64,000 bases of DNA from Sporolactobacillus sp. THM19-2 (GTDB taxonomy: Bacteria > Bacillota > Bacilli > Bacillales > Sporolactobacillaceae): the NCBI RefSeq assembly GCF_004153195.1, contig NZ_SEMC01000012.1, positions 1 through 64,000 on the forward strand, given 5' to 3'. Under the pieces are notes generated by a model, which was not told the DNA's origin, did not search any database, and was given only the letters and a program-made list of their open reading frames with translations. How positions within the stretch are numbered: position 1 is the stretch's first letter; every line of letters starts with the position of its first letter. A program made the translations under genes and the position numbers. Below are positions 29,614-39,051 of this stretch, piece by piece.

Positions 29614-29766
29614 ATGAAACAAATGCAGGATCTGACTTGGCGTATATTCTGTATGACGGGGAGCATTGATTCTTACCTGCTCATGAAAGAGATGGAAAAT
29701 GAAAATAACCGGCCGGCGGAGGAAAAAAGCACCATTCAGGAAATTTCAGAAGAATCCGGTCAATAA
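29614..29766 (+). CDS. yqzL: YqzL family small protein
   Basis: A 50-residue protein with an N-terminal half (QDLTWRIFCMTGSIDSYLLMKEME) that matches the YqzL family, whose core is F-T-W-x-F-x-x-T-G-x-x-D-x-Y-L. The C-terminal half is acidic and unconserved. In Bacillales yqzL sits between era and recO, as here. Its function is unknown. A GGGGGG precedes the ATG at 29614; a second in-frame ATG at 29623 is possible. Confidence 0.85.
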   Translation: MKQMQDLTWRIFCMTGSIDSYLLMKEMENENNRPAEEKSTIQEISEESGQ

Positions 29767-29814
29767 ATTTTATCCCGAAGGCGGAGTATATAGAGAAACT
29801 GGGTGATCGCTTTG

Positions 29815-30579
29815 ATGGTCAAAGCGAAGGGCATTGTTATTCGAACAACAGATTATGGGGAATCAAATAAAATTCTGACCCTATACACGGCGGATTTTGG
29901 AAAGATCGGGCTCATGGCGCGGGGAGCAAGGAAGCCACGCAGTACACTATCCGGCGTCAGTCATGTCCTTTTTTATGGTATGTGCCTGTTTAACAGGGGA
30001 AGAGGTCTTGGATCCCTTTATCAGGCTGAGTCCATTCATACCTTTCGCGGCATTATGGCCGATATCAGAAGCACAGCATATGCGGCGCTTATTGTGGAAC
30101 TTCTCGATCGATTAACAGAAGACAACAAACCCTTTCCCGGACTTTACCGCCTGCTTCGTGATACACTGGTAAAGATTGATAAAGGTACAGATGCCGCAGT
30201 GCTTGCGGCCATTTTTTCGATAAAATTGATGCGGATAGCCGGAATTGATCCACAGGTCGATCACTGTCTGAAATGTGGTGAAAAGAAGAAATCCTATCGC
30301 TTTTCCATTTCCGGAGGGGGGTTCCTTTGTCCTGACTGTGCTCAGTCCGATCCTTATGCTATTCCAATGACTTTACGCGCTTCAACACTGATTTCGCTTT
30401 TTAAAAGGATTCCGCTCGAAAGGATCGGTACCGTTTCAGTGAAACCCGATACGATTCGGGAAATAGAGGCGCTGATCGCTGCTTATTACGAGCAAAATGC
30501 AGGCATTAAATGTCGGTCCAGAAGATTCATAGAACAACTTAGTCATTTTAAAGCCGATAATAAATCCTCGTCTCAATAA
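29815..30579 (+). CDS. recO: DNA repair protein RecO
   Basis: A 254-residue RecFOR-pathway protein that loads RecA and anneals single strands. The N-terminal OB fold has KGIVIRTTDYGESNKILTLYT. A zinc site is formed by CLKCGEKK and FLCPDC, and the helical C-terminus follows. The ATG at 29815 fits the family N-terminus better than the GTG at 29803 and has a weak GGGTGA 8 bases upstream. Confidence 0.93.
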   Translation: MVKAKGIVIRTTDYGESNKILTLYTADFGKIGLMARGARKPRSTLSGVSHVLFYGMCLFNRGRGLGSLYQAESIHTFRGIMADIRSTAYAALIVELLDRLTEDNKPFPGLYRLLRDTLVKIDKGTDAAVLAAIFSIKLMRIAGIDPQVDHCLKCGEKKKSYRFSISGGGFLCPDCAQSDPYAIPMTLRASTLISLFKRIPLERIGTVSVKPDTIREIEALIAAYYEQNAGIKCRSRRFIEQLSHFKADNKSSSQ

Positions 30580-30626
30580 ACAGGGACGGAGAGTTCAGAA
30601 ATAGATGAGTAAGAGAGGGAAACCGC

Positions 30627-31256
30627 ATGGAACTGAATGAACGCCAGAAAAAAATTATCGAGATTGTTAAAAAATCAGCTCCGGTTACAGGAGAATCGAT
30701 AGCTGAACAGCTGAACATCGCCCGTGCGACGTTACGTCCCGATCTGGCACTATTAACCATGGCCGGCTTTCTCGATGCCCGGCCGCGTGTCGGTTATTTT
30801 TATACAGGCCAGACCCTTCATTCATTGTTTTCCGAGCAGTTGGCGAAACTTAAAGTCATTGACTTTCTTTCCTTTCCGGCAGTAATAAAAGAAGACGCTT
30901 CTGCGTATCAGGCGGTATGTGATATGTTTACCGAGGATGTAGGTTCACTGTTTGTCATCGATGAAAACGGCTATCTGACTGGTGTCACTTCACGCAAGGA
31001 TCTGCTCCGTACGGCCATCGGCACGCAGGATATGAATCAGGTACCCGTCAGCATGATCATGTCGCGTATGCCGAATATTGTCTGCTGCCATGAACAGGAT
31101 TCTGTGATTGATGTGGCAGAAATGTTGATTTCAAGACAGGTCGACGCTGTTCCGGTAGTCCGTGACCATGAACATGGGCTGGAAGTGATCGGTCGCATGA
31201 CAAAAACCAATATAACGAGGGCGTTCGTCAAACTGGCGAAAGGTACTGTGGAGTGA
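30627..31256 (+). CDS. ccpN: CcpN-type transcriptional repressor
   Basis: A 209-residue regulator with an N-terminal winged helix (about 1-60: RQKKIIEIVKKSAPVTGESIAEQLNIARATLRPDLALL) and two CBS domains (about 80-205) that sense adenine nucleotides. In B. subtilis CcpN (YqzB) represses gluconeogenic genes gapB and pckA when glycolytic carbon is present. There it is followed by yqfL and preceded by glyQS; neither is present here. A GAGAGGG ribosome site precedes the ATG. Confidence 0.88.
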   Translation: MELNERQKKIIEIVKKSAPVTGESIAEQLNIARATLRPDLALLTMAGFLDARPRVGYFYTGQTLHSLFSEQLAKLKVIDFLSFPAVIKEDASAYQAVCDMFTEDVGSLFVIDENGYLTGVTSRKDLLRTAIGTQDMNQVPVSMIMSRMPNIVCCHEQDSVIDVAEMLISRQVDAVPVVRDHEHGLEVIGRMTKTNITRAFVKLAKGTVE

Positions 31257-31367
31257 TGCCGGTCCGAATCACAGGGAAAAACTTGCACATCGGTCAAGAT
31301 TTATTGGGTTCAACGATCAATCAGCGGGGGATGAAGGAAGCCCCACTGATGATCTGATGCATATATA

Positions 31368-31396
31368 TTGCCAGAGTTTATGAATTTGGTTATAAT
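31368..31396 (+). promoter_or_regulatory. Sigma-A promoter upstream of the YaiI gene, dnaG and rpoD
   Basis: TTGCCA (31368-31373), a 17-base spacer and a perfect TATAAT (31391-31396). It lies about 115 bp upstream of the next gene and probably drives the YaiI-dnaG-rpoD operon. Confidence 0.75.
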
Positions 31397-31509
31397 AAGC
31401 TTTTGTGAATCTAAGGGACATGCATGTCATTTTTGATAATATTTTAAAAATAAAAACATAACAGGAGAAGCAGGAATTCTATGCCCTGAACGAGAATGTG
31501 AATATAGAG

Positions 31510-31965
31510 ATGAAAAAAACCACGTTATTTGTCGATGCGGATGCATGTCCTGTTACGGAAGAGATTAGACAGATTACCGCCCGGTTTGGCGTTTCCCCTG
31601 TGTTCGTTGCCAGTTATGCCGGATACCGGCGGGATGATCATGCAGAAGAAAAGTGGATTTATGTCGACCAGGAAAAGGAGGCTGCCGACCTTTATATCGT
31701 CAATCATGCGTGCAGGGGAGATGCAGCGGTAACCCAGGATATGGGACTGGCCGGCCTTCTGACAGGCCGGGGGATATCGGTTCTCTCCATCTATGGGAAA
31801 CAGATCCGCGACCAGGATATTCCGCAGATCCTGCATAAACGATATCTGTCATATAAATCACTCCAATCCGGCAGGAAAATCAGAGGACCCAGGCGGTTTT
31901 CTGACCGGGATCGGAAAAATTTTTCATTTGCCTTGACAAATTTGTTATGCCGTTTGATTCATTAG
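31510..31965 (+). CDS. YaiI/YqxD family DUF188 protein
   Basis: A 151-residue protein of the UPF0178 (DUF188) family, related to PIN-like nucleases. Typical motifs are FVDADACPV, DLYIVNHACRGDAAVTQDMGLA and the C-terminal GPRRFSDRDRKNF. In B. subtilis yqxD stands before dnaG in the same way. Activity is not established. The start is uncertain: the ATG at 31510 fits the family N-terminus but has no clear ribosome site, and a GTG at 31498 is also in frame. A tiny ATG-CCC-TGA frame behind AGGAG lies just upstream. Confidence 0.88.
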   Translation: MKKTTLFVDADACPVTEEIRQITARFGVSPVFVASYAGYRRDDHAEEKWIYVDQEKEAADLYIVNHACRGDAAVTQDMGLAGLLTGRGISVLSIYGKQIRDQDIPQILHKRYLSYKSLQSGRKIRGPRRFSDRDRKNFSFALTNLLCRLIH

Positions 31966-32003
31966 GATATAAATAAGTAGTAATGTTGGTGGTGCATGAT
32001 GTT

Positions 32004-33818
32004 TTGCAACTACAGCAAAGGGCAATTGAGAAAATCAGAAAATCTCTTGATATAGTGGAAGTTATCAGTGATTATGTGCAGCTTAATAAGCAGGGTAAGA
32101 ATTATATGGGACTTTGTCCCTTTCACAGTGAACGGACACCGTCTTTTTCCGTTTCCCCTGACAAACAGCTTTATCATTGCTTTGGTTGTGGTGCCGGTGG
32201 CAACATCTTTACATTTGTTATGGAGATTGAGGGGCTGTCTTTCCCGGATGCAGCTCAGTTTCTTGCAGACAAGGCCCAGATAGATCTTGGCGGGTTACCT
32301 GATCAGCACAGGTCGCCCGGCCATTCTAAAGATCAATCCAGAAAGCTTCTTCTGGATGGTTTTGAACTGTTAACCAAATTTTATCATTATTTGCTCGGAA
32401 CTTCAAAGTATGGGGGGCCTGCTGTACGTTATCTTAAAGACCGTTCATTCAGTCCGGAAATGATTAAGCAGTTCAGAATCGGATATGCGGTAAACAGCTG
32501 GAATGCTGCCACATCTCTGATTCAGAAGAGAAAGATCAGTCTGGATCAGATGGAACGTGCAGGGCTGATTGCTAAACGCGGTTTTGATAACCAGTATTTT
32601 GACCGTTTTCGCAACCGAATCATTTTCCCAATATGTAATATGCGGGGGCAGACCGTTGCATTCGGTGGAAGAACGGTCGGTGATGATAAACCGAAATATT
32701 TGAACTCACCTGAGTCGCCTGTCTTTCAAAAGGGACGAATCCTGTATGGTTATCATATTGCCCGGCAGCACATCAGGAAAAGTAATCAGGTCGTCCTTCT
32801 TGAAGGCTATGTGGATGTTGTGCGGGCGCATCAGGCAGGCATCCAAAACAGCGTTGCCTCTATGGGCACCTCACTGACAGAGGAACAGGCAGCCATACTT
32901 ACAAGGGTGGCCGATACGATTATTATCTGCTACGACTCGGATACGGCAGGGATTGAAGCAAGTTTTCGTGCTTCAAACATGTTGAAGGGAAACGGTAAAA
33001 TTGTTAAAATCGCTAAGATGCCTGAAGGATTGGACCCCGATGACTACATTTGCAAGTTTGGCGGCGAACGTTTTAAGAGGGATGTAATAGGGGCAAGCCA
33101 GACGTTGATGACATTCAAGATGGATTACTTCCGCAGAAAAAGGAATCTCAGTGATGAAGGAGATCGACTGCTTTATATCGAAGATGTATTGGGTGAAATC
33201 ACTGCGTTAAACAGAGCGGTGGAACGTGATCATTACCTGAGACTTCTCTCTGAGGAATTTTCGATTTCTCTTGACGCCCTGAAAAGGCAGGAAACGCAGA
33301 TGTATTATGCGGCCAAAAAACGTGAAAAGGGCGAGAAACATGCAGCAGAAACCACACCGATCAACCGGGACAACCGGATTGCTCCCGCCTACGAAATGGC
33401 AGAGCGAAGACTGCTCGCAAGAATGATGAGAAGCAGGGAGATAACGGAACGTGTCAGAAAATCGGTGGGGGGACTGTTTCACTCGGAAATCGACCAGGCA
33501 CTGGCCGCCGGTCTGTATGCCTATTATGATGACGGGAATCCACCTGATGAAGGTCTTTTTATCCAGCAAATTGAGGATCCTTTACTTCAAAAGAGAGCGG
33601 TGGAATTATCCATGATTTCTATGAGTCCCCAGGCGGAGGAACAGGAGATATCGGACTGTATCCATCAAGTCATCAGGCATTCAAAATCATCGATGATCTC
33701 GGAGCTGGAAGAGAAGAGAAAACAGGCAGAGCAAAGTGGCCGATATTCAGAGGCTGCACAGATTTTGTCCCGGATCATCGATATGAAGAAACAACTGGAT
33801 ACAAATTTCGCTGAGTAA
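32004..33818 (+). CDS. dnaG: DNA primase
   Basis: A 604-residue primase that lays down RNA primers at the fork. The N-terminal zinc-binding domain has YMGLCPFHSERTPSF and YHCFGCGAGGN. The catalytic TOPRIM core has FGGRTVGDDKPKYLNSPES, VVLLEGYVDVV and ICYDSDTAG, and the C-terminal domain contacts the helicase. The TTG at 32004 gives the same N-terminal length as B. subtilis DnaG and follows GGTGGTG. An in-frame ATG at 31983 would add seven residues and is the alternative. It is followed after 21 bp by rpoD. Confidence 0.94.
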   Translation: MQLQQRAIEKIRKSLDIVEVISDYVQLNKQGKNYMGLCPFHSERTPSFSVSPDKQLYHCFGCGAGGNIFTFVMEIEGLSFPDAAQFLADKAQIDLGGLPDQHRSPGHSKDQSRKLLLDGFELLTKFYHYLLGTSKYGGPAVRYLKDRSFSPEMIKQFRIGYAVNSWNAATSLIQKRKISLDQMERAGLIAKRGFDNQYFDRFRNRIIFPICNMRGQTVAFGGRTVGDDKPKYLNSPESPVFQKGRILYGYHIARQHIRKSNQVVLLEGYVDVVRAHQAGIQNSVASMGTSLTEEQAAILTRVADTIIICYDSDTAGIEASFRASNMLKGNGKIVKIAKMPEGLDPDDYICKFGGERFKRDVIGASQTLMTFKMDYFRRKRNLSDEGDRLLYIEDVLGEITALNRAVERDHYLRLLSEEFSISLDALKRQETQMYYAAKKREKGEKHAAETTPINRDNRIAPAYEMAERRLLARMMRSREITERVRKSVGGLFHSEIDQALAAGLYAYYDDGNPPDEGLFIQQIEDPLLQKRAVELSMISMSPQAEEQEISDCIHQVIRHSKSSMISELEEKRKQAEQSGRYSEAAQILSRIIDMKKQLDTNFAE

Positions 33819-33839
33819 GCGTCGGAAGGAGGGGATCAA

Positions 33840-34946
33840 ATGGCCGGCAAAACGAGTAAGGCGGAACCGGAACTGACCGCAGATCAGGAAAAAGAACGGC
33901 TTCTTGAATTAGGAAAGAAACGGGGTCACCTGACCTATCAGGAAATTGCAAACCGTCTTGCGCCATTTGATCAGGAACCGGAACAAATGGATGAATTTTA
34001 CGAGATGCTTGCCGATCAGGGCGTTGATGTCTCGGATGAATCCGAAGAATCCGATTCTGATAAAAATAACAAAGAAGAAGCATTCGATTTAAACGATCTG
34101 AGTGTACCACCAGGCGTGAAAATCAATGACCCGGTCAGAATGTACCTGAAAGAAATCGGGCGTGTTGATCTGCTGTCTGCAGACGAGGAGATTGCACTGG
34201 CCAAACGAATACAAGCCGGAGATGAAGAAGCCAAGAGACGTCTGGCAGAAGCCAACCTGCGTCTTGTTGTAAGTATCGCTAAAAGATACGTGGGGCGTGG
34301 CATGCTGTTTCTCGACCTGATTCAGGAAGGGAATATGGGCCTGATTAAGGCGGTCGAAAAATTCGACTACACTAAAGGATTTAAATTCAGCACCTATGCG
34401 ACATGGTGGATCCGCCAGGCCATCACCCGGGCCATTGCCGATCAGGCGAGAACAATCCGTATTCCGGTTCATATGGTTGAAACGATCAATAAGCTGATTC
34501 GTGTCCAAAGGCAGCAGCTTCAGGATCTGGGCAGAGAACCCACTCCTGAAGAGATCGGAAAAGAAATGAATTTATCTCCCGAAAAGGTCAGAGAAATTCT
34601 GAAGATTGCACAGGAACCCGTTTCTCTTGAAACGCCAATCGGCGAAGAGGACGACTCGCACCTCGGCGACTTCATTGAGGACCATGATGCCAAAGCGCCG
34701 TCTGATGCAGCTGCCTATGAGCTTCTTAAGGAGCAGCTCGAAGATGTGCTGGACACACTCACCGACCGTGAGGAAAATGTGCTCAGACTTCGCTTCGGAC
34801 TTGATGACGGACGTACTCGGACACTGGAAGAGGTCGGAAAAGTCTTCGGAGTAACAAGAGAACGGATCAGACAGATTGAGGCAAAGGCTTTGCGTAAACT
34901 TCGTCACCCGAGCCGGAGTAAACAGCTGAAAGATTTTCTGGATTGA
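33840..34946 (+). CDS. rpoD: RNA polymerase primary sigma factor SigA (RpoD)
   Basis: A 368-residue housekeeping sigma factor. Region 1.1 covers about residues 10-75. Region 1.2/2 starts near [13 protein letters not shown]. Region 2.4 contains [20 protein letters not shown], region 3 includes [14 protein letters not shown], and region 4.2 has [22 protein letters not shown] strong AAGGAGGGG precedes the ATG. The dnaG-rpoD pair is standard. The cytochrome c550 gene cccA, found near sigA in B. subtilis, is not seen. Confidence 0.97.
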   Translation: MAGKTSKAEPELTADQEKERLLELGKKRGHLTYQEIANRLAPFDQEPEQMDEFYEMLADQGVDVSDESEESDSDKNNKEEAFDLNDLSVPPGVKINDPVRMYLKEIGRVDLLSADEEIALAKRIQAGDEEAKRRLAEANLRLVVSIAKRYVGRGMLFLDLIQEGNMGLIKAVEKFDYTKGFKFSTYATWWIRQAITRAIADQARTIRIPVHMVETINKLIRVQRQQLQDLGREPTPEEIGKEMNLSPEKVREILKIAQEPVSLETPIGEEDDSHLGDFIEDHDAKAPSDAAAYELLKEQLEDVLDTLTDREENVLRLRFGLDDGRTRTLEEVGKVFGVTRERIRQIEAKALRKLRHPSRSKQLKDFLD

Positions 34947-34961
34947 CAGACATGTCACACG

Positions 34962-34993
34962 CCCGCTCCCAAAAAGGAGCGGGATTTCTTTTC
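34962..34993 (+). terminator. Terminator after rpoD
   Basis: An eight-pair GC-rich hairpin (CCCGCTCC with GGAGCGGG, loop CAAAAA) is followed by ATTTCTTTT. Confidence 0.88.
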
Positions 34994-35299
34994 AGCATAG
35001 CTTTGTGATGTGTGATCATCATTAGACCTGTCATTGAATGAACAGGTAAAGAAGGCTCAGATCATTCAGCAGGATCATTTTAAGATCCTGCCTTTGTTTT
35101 AAATGAAAATGAAAACGTTATCAACAAAAAATACCTGGCGGCGCTCGGGCATTTCTTTTGATATTTCAGGATAAAATAAATCTTTTATAGAAAAAAAGTC
35201 AGAAAAACTTCGGCGTGCCTGTGACCTGCCACTCGGCAGATTTTTGTTCAATGTGTTACGATAACAGGGAATTGACTGAACATATAAGGAAAGTGAAAA
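34994..35299. other. Gene-free stretch between rpoD and trmK
   Basis: No supported coding region. It holds a second seven-pair hairpin, CAGGATC with GATCCTG at 35070-35090, followed by CCTTTGTTTT, which may be a back-up terminator. Some A-rich sequence follows, and the trmK ribosome site AAGGAAAGTG lies at the end. In B. subtilis cccA lies in this interval; no remnant is visible. Confidence 0.5.
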
Positions 35300-36037
35300 A
35301 TGAAAGACATCCATTTATCTGAGCGATTGTGCGCTGTTTTGAATTTTATCCCCGATCGTTGTGTACTGGCGGATATCGGGTCTGATCATGCGCTTCTTGC
35401 CTGTAAAGCAGTTGAGGATGGTCGTGCGATTCGGGCGATTGCAGGTGAAGTTCGTGTCGGGCCTTTCAGGCGGTCTGAAGAAGGTGTACGAAACCGGGGA
35501 CTGGACGAGATGGTGTGTGTACGACTGGGTGACGGACTTTCTGTTCTTGCTCCCGGTGAAGCGGATTGTATTGTCATCGCCGGGATGGGAGGGGAATTAA
35601 TAACGGATATTCTGCAGAGGGGAAGGGACAGGCTGAACGAACAAACGACTTTAATTCTGCAGCCGAATATCCGGGAGCCGTTATGTCGTTCGTGGCTGGC
35701 CGCTCATCACTGGGCCGTCCTCGATGAGCATATTGTTGAAGAAGGGTCACATTTCTATGAAATCATTCTCGCGAAATACGCCGTGACCGGATGTACAGAA
35801 TTAAGTGAATCCGAATGTATCATGGGTCCGGTTTTATCAAAGAAACAATCGCCTGTTTTTATAAAAAAATGGCTGAAGAGAGAAAAGAAACTGCATCAGA
35901 TTCTAAGTGCAATAGATCATTCCGTTCAGAAGCCGTCGCCATCCATTCTAATGAAAAAAAGGCAGTGTGTTAAAGAAATGAAGATGATTCAGAACTGCCT
36001 GCGAAGGTATTTTAAAACGATAAAGGAGAAACAGTAG
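35300..36037 (+). CDS. trmK: tRNA (adenine(22)-N1)-methyltransferase TrmK
   Basis: A 245-residue SAM-dependent enzyme that makes m1A22 in tRNA. The Rossmann motif is LADIGSDHALLACKAV, followed by the family's GEVRVGPFRRSEEGV, VRLGDGLSVL and IAGMGGELI catalytic-site segments. The C-terminal part is a coiled-coil domain. It is followed by the YqfO gene, the usual YqfN-YqfO pair. AAGGAAAGTG precedes the ATG. Confidence 0.93.
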   Translation: MKDIHLSERLCAVLNFIPDRCVLADIGSDHALLACKAVEDGRAIRAIAGEVRVGPFRRSEEGVRNRGLDEMVCVRLGDGLSVLAPGEADCIVIAGMGGELITDILQRGRDRLNEQTTLILQPNIREPLCRSWLAAHHWAVLDEHIVEEGSHFYEIILAKYAVTGCTELSESECIMGPVLSKKQSPVFIKKWLKREKKLHQILSAIDHSVQKPSPSILMKKRQCVKEMKMIQNCLRRYFKTIKEKQ

Positions 36038-36092
36038 CACCAAGTTCAGTTCAAATCGCAGCGATTACTGTGATGTCAGGAGGAGGATGCAT

Positions 36093-37214
36093 ATGAACCA
36101 ATGGATTTCAGGCCAGCGTCTTATTCAGCGTTTTGAGGAGTGGGTACCTGAATCACTAGCCTTTGAAAATGATAAAATCGGACTTCTGATCGGGACGTTG
36201 AACAAAGACATCAAAAAGGTTATGGTGACGCTTGATGTTCTGGAAAATGTCGCGCAGGAAGCTGCCGACAAACATGTGGATTTGATCATTGCCCATCATC
36301 CGGTCATTTTTCACCCATTAAAAAATGTGCGATCAGATGCCGGACAAGGGAAAATTGTCACGAAGTGCGTGAAGCATGATGTCGCCGTATATGCGGCACA
36401 TACCAATCTGGATATCGCTGAGGGCGGGGTAAATGATATGCTGGCGAAGCAGCTTGGCCTCCGCCGGACACAGATTCTTAAACCGACCCAAAGTGAGCCA
36501 CTCTATAAACTCACGGTGTATGTACCGGAAAGTCATATACAAACGGTTAGAAAGGCTATTGGAGATGCCGGCGCCGGCGCCATTGGCAGGTACAGCCACT
36601 GCACGTTCACTGCGAGAGGAAAGGGCACCTTTCTGCCGGAAGAAGGAACGCACCCCTATATTGGTGCCCATGGGAAGCTGGCTTATGCTGATGAAGGTAG
36701 AATTGAGACTATTGTGCCTGAACATCTGCTGAAAAAGGTCATCAGCCGAATGCTGAAGGTGCATCCTTATGAAGAAGTGGCTTACGACGTCTATCCCCTG
36801 AAAAATGAAGGGGTGACTTATGGACTCGGAAGAATAGGAGAACTTGAGGAACCGGCAGTCTTCGGGGACTACTGCCGTGAAGTGAAACAAAAACTGGGTG
36901 TAGACGGGTTGCGCGCCGTCGGAAACTTGAAGGATAAGGTCAGAAAAATTGCGGTATGCGGCGGCGACGGGAACAGTCTGATCCCTTATGCCAGATATCG
37001 CGGGGCGGATGTTCTGATCAGCGGTGATATTTATTACCATACCGCACACGATGCCCTGCTGGCCGGTCTGAAAGTCATCGATGCGGGACATCATATTGAA
37101 TCCGTGATGAAAAAAGGCGTTCAACACTATTTACAAAAAGTGATCAAAGAGGAAGGGTGCGACACGGAAGTGATTGTCTCAGATGCACGAACGAATCCCT
37201 TCCGTTTCTTTTGA
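36093..37214 (+). CDS. Nif3-like dinuclear metal hexameric protein (YqfO)
   Basis: A 373-residue NIF3/DUF34 protein. Metal ligands lie in DLIIAHHPVIFHPLKNV, YAAHTNLDIA and GHHIESVMKKGVQHYL at the two ends. A PII/CutA-like domain is inserted in the middle (about 130-235), as in other Firmicutes homologues. The family has been linked to GTP cyclohydrolase-like activity and damage control, but its role is unsettled. AGGAGG ends just before the first ATG (36087), so the next ATG at 36093 with 6-base spacing is preferred. Confidence 0.92.
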   Translation: MNQWISGQRLIQRFEEWVPESLAFENDKIGLLIGTLNKDIKKVMVTLDVLENVAQEAADKHVDLIIAHHPVIFHPLKNVRSDAGQGKIVTKCVKHDVAVYAAHTNLDIAEGGVNDMLAKQLGLRRTQILKPTQSEPLYKLTVYVPESHIQTVRKAIGDAGAGAIGRYSHCTFTARGKGTFLPEEGTHPYIGAHGKLAYADEGRIETIVPEHLLKKVISRMLKVHPYEEVAYDVYPLKNEGVTYGLGRIGELEEPAVFGDYCREVKQKLGVDGLRAVGNLKDKVRKIAVCGGDGNSLIPYARYRGADVLISGDIYYHTAHDALLAGLKVIDAGHHIESVMKKGVQHYLQKVIKEEGCDTEVIVSDARTNPFRFF

Positions 37215-37333
37215 TCCCTTTATATTCCATTTTTATGAAGAAAGGTTCAGAAAACCGTCCCCTGCGACCTGCAGTCGGTCAGTTTTTCTTCATCCTGACG
37301 GAGAGTCGTAAATATTCCGTCAGGAGATTAATG

Positions 37334-37366
37334 AAGGGCATCCGCTTTGTGGCGGATGCCCTTTTT
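37334..37366. terminator. Bidirectional terminator between the YqfO gene and ispH
   Basis: A perfect twelve-pair hairpin (AAGGGCATCCGC with GCGGATGCCCTT, loop TTTGTG) is followed by TTTG. The converging ispH gene ends 10 bases beyond it, so it most likely serves both. Confidence 0.85.
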
Positions 37367-37375
37367 GCTGATTTA

Positions 37376-38368
37376 TCAGACGGATTTAGATTTTCCCATC
37401 CTGCGCCTGCGGTGGATATGGTTGAACTTTACCTTAGGCAGGATGTCCCTGTTTTTTGATGCCTTGCTTTCAGTAGACCAGGTTTCCGGGTTATCAGGAT
37501 CATACTGGTCAAGAAATAAAATAACCTCTTTAGTCAGCTGAGTAGGCGTGGAAGCCCCTGCTGTGACTGCTACTGTATGTACATGCTCCAGCCAGGAGCG
37601 TTGGAGCTCGGAAAGATCAGCAATTCTATGGGCCGGCGTATGCGCAATTTCTCGGGATACCTGAGCAAGCCTGTTCGAGTTGTTGCTACGCGGATCACCG
37701 ACAACAATCAGCAGATCAGCTTCTTTCGCCTGCCTGGCAACGGCCTCCTGACGGGTTTGTGTCGCACGACAAATTTCATTACAGGATTCAGCCTGAGGAT
37801 ATTTGTCCCTGATGTAGTTCATGATCTCCTGAACATCCCACTGGCTCATGGTTGTCTGATTGGTAATGATGATTTTTTCCGCATCAAGATGCAATCGATC
37901 GACATCATCGGCTGTTTCCACAAGATGTACTTTGTCGGGTGCTACGCCGACAGCACCTTCCGGCTCAGGATGTCCCTTTTTGCCAATATAAATGACATGA
38001 TACCCTTCCTCTTTCTTCTTTTCAATCAACGTATGTGTTTTTGTCACGTCCGGACAAGTGGCATCTATTGTTGTCAAGCCTTTTTGTTCTGCTGTTTTTC
38101 GTACTTCAGGAGAGACGCCGTGCGCTGTAAATATGACGGTACCATGATCAATTTCCTTAAGAAGATCGATACGCTTTTCCCCGCGCGCGTCCAATGTGAT
38201 AATGCCTTCTTTATCAAACGCATCAGTCACGTGTTGGTTATGAACAATCATGCCTAATATATATATGGGACGCGGTAAGTCCTTATTCATCGCAGCTTTT
38301 CTGGCAATAACAAGTGCGTCTACCACACCATAACAGTAGCCCCGCGGCGAGACTTTGATTACTTTCAT
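37376..38368 (-). CDS. ispH: 4-hydroxy-3-methylbut-2-enyl diphosphate reductase
   Basis: A 330-residue [4Fe-4S] enzyme, the last step of the MEP isoprenoid pathway, giving IPP and DMAPP. The three cluster cysteines are in [19 protein letters not shown] and [12 protein letters not shown], and active-site HGVSPEV and [10 protein letters not shown] are present. The ATG at 38368 gives the conserved N-terminus [13 protein letters not shown] frame of 226 codons on the other strand inside it is a shadow. It works with IspG, encoded 5 kb away. Confidence 0.96.
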   Translation of the reverse strand: MKVIKVSPRGYCYGVVDALVIARKAAMNKDLPRPIYILGMIVHNQHVTDAFDKEGIITLDARGEKRIDLLKEIDHGTVIFTAHGVSPEVRKTAEQKGLTTIDATCPDVTKTHTLIEKKKEEGYHVIYIGKKGHPEPEGAVGVAPDKVHLVETADDVDRLHLDAEKIIITNQTTMSQWDVQEIMNYIRDKYPQAESCNEICRATQTRQEAVARQAKEADLLIVVGDPRSNNSNRLAQVSREIAHTPAHRIADLSELQRSWLEHVHTVAVTAGASTPTQLTKEVILFLDQYDPDNPETWSTESKASKNRDILPKVKFNHIHRRRRMGKSKSV

Positions 38369-38460
38369 TGTGTGTCCTCTCCGTTCTGCAGTAAGCATTC
38401 TGCACTAATCTTTATTATAGGGGACAAGTGATCATAACACAACGAAGGCTTCCGGGTCTC

Positions 38461-39051
38461 TCAGACGTACAGGCGGGGTTTTGACGGTTTTGTCACCTGT
38501 TGTGTCCCTTGTCGATTTTTCGCTTTTTTTACCCTGCGGTCGGACCGACTGTCTGTCACAGCTTTATTGTCAGAATCCGTTGCAGCATGAGCGCTAAGGC
38601 TATCCGTTTCCCTTTTTTCCGGCACAGCATCCATTTTGGCACGCTCAGGTTCGCGCTCCTGAACGGATGACTTTTCCTGGCTGCTCTCATCTGAGGACTG
38701 CAGGGTTTTTAAAATGCTCAGTATGGTCGGCGCGCTTTTAATCATCGGTCCGAATTGCTGAATCATGGGCAGGACGGTCTGGGCGGTCTGAATCGCTTTC
38801 TGTGCATTCATCAGCATACCTGTCAGGTTTAAACCACCGCCATTCTGACCTGCTCCGGATGACAGCAGAGAAGATACCATGCTGGCCAGACCACCTGGTG
38901 TCTGAGGCGGTACAGCAGGCGGCGGTGAAGGAGGCGGAAAAGGTGAACCCGGAAACAGAGGAGGGAATCCCCGTTGCGACGGTTGAGGGAAGGGCGGAGT
39001 CTGATGCTGTGGAAACATTTGCTGAAACGGATCTTGACCGAATGGGGGCAT
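38461..39051 (-). CDS. yqfQ: YqfQ/VrrA-like low-complexity protein
   Basis: A 196-residue protein with a Pro/Phe/Gln-rich N-terminus (first 50 residues) and a central helical block (GGGLNLTGMLMNAQKAIQTAQ, VLPMIQQFGPMIKSAPTILSIL). The tail is charged and disordered. The central block and the position next to ispH match YqfQ/VrrA of Bacillus, a protein of unknown role that is known in B. anthracis for length variation. The ATG at 39051 has AAGGAAGGG six bases upstream; the ATG at 39057 directly abuts the ribosome site. Confidence 0.82.
   Translation of the reverse strand: MPPFGQDPFQQMFPQHQTPPFPQPSQRGFPPLFPGSPFPPPSPPPAVPPQTPGGLASMVSSLLSSGAGQNGGGLNLTGMLMNAQKAIQTAQTVLPMIQQFGPMIKSAPTILSILKTLQSSDESSQEKSSVQEREPERAKMDAVPEKRETDSLSAHAATDSDNKAVTDSRSDRRVKKAKNRQGTQQVTKPSKPRLYV

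Noticed and set aside
36333-37127. A 264-codon frame antisense to the YqfO gene
   Set aside because: Fully inside a well-conserved Nif3-family gene and without a ribosome site or recognisable motifs.
37577-38257. A 226-codon frame antisense to ispH
   Set aside because: It lies entirely within ispH, whose cluster cysteines and length are clear. Composition is that of a reverse-strand shadow.
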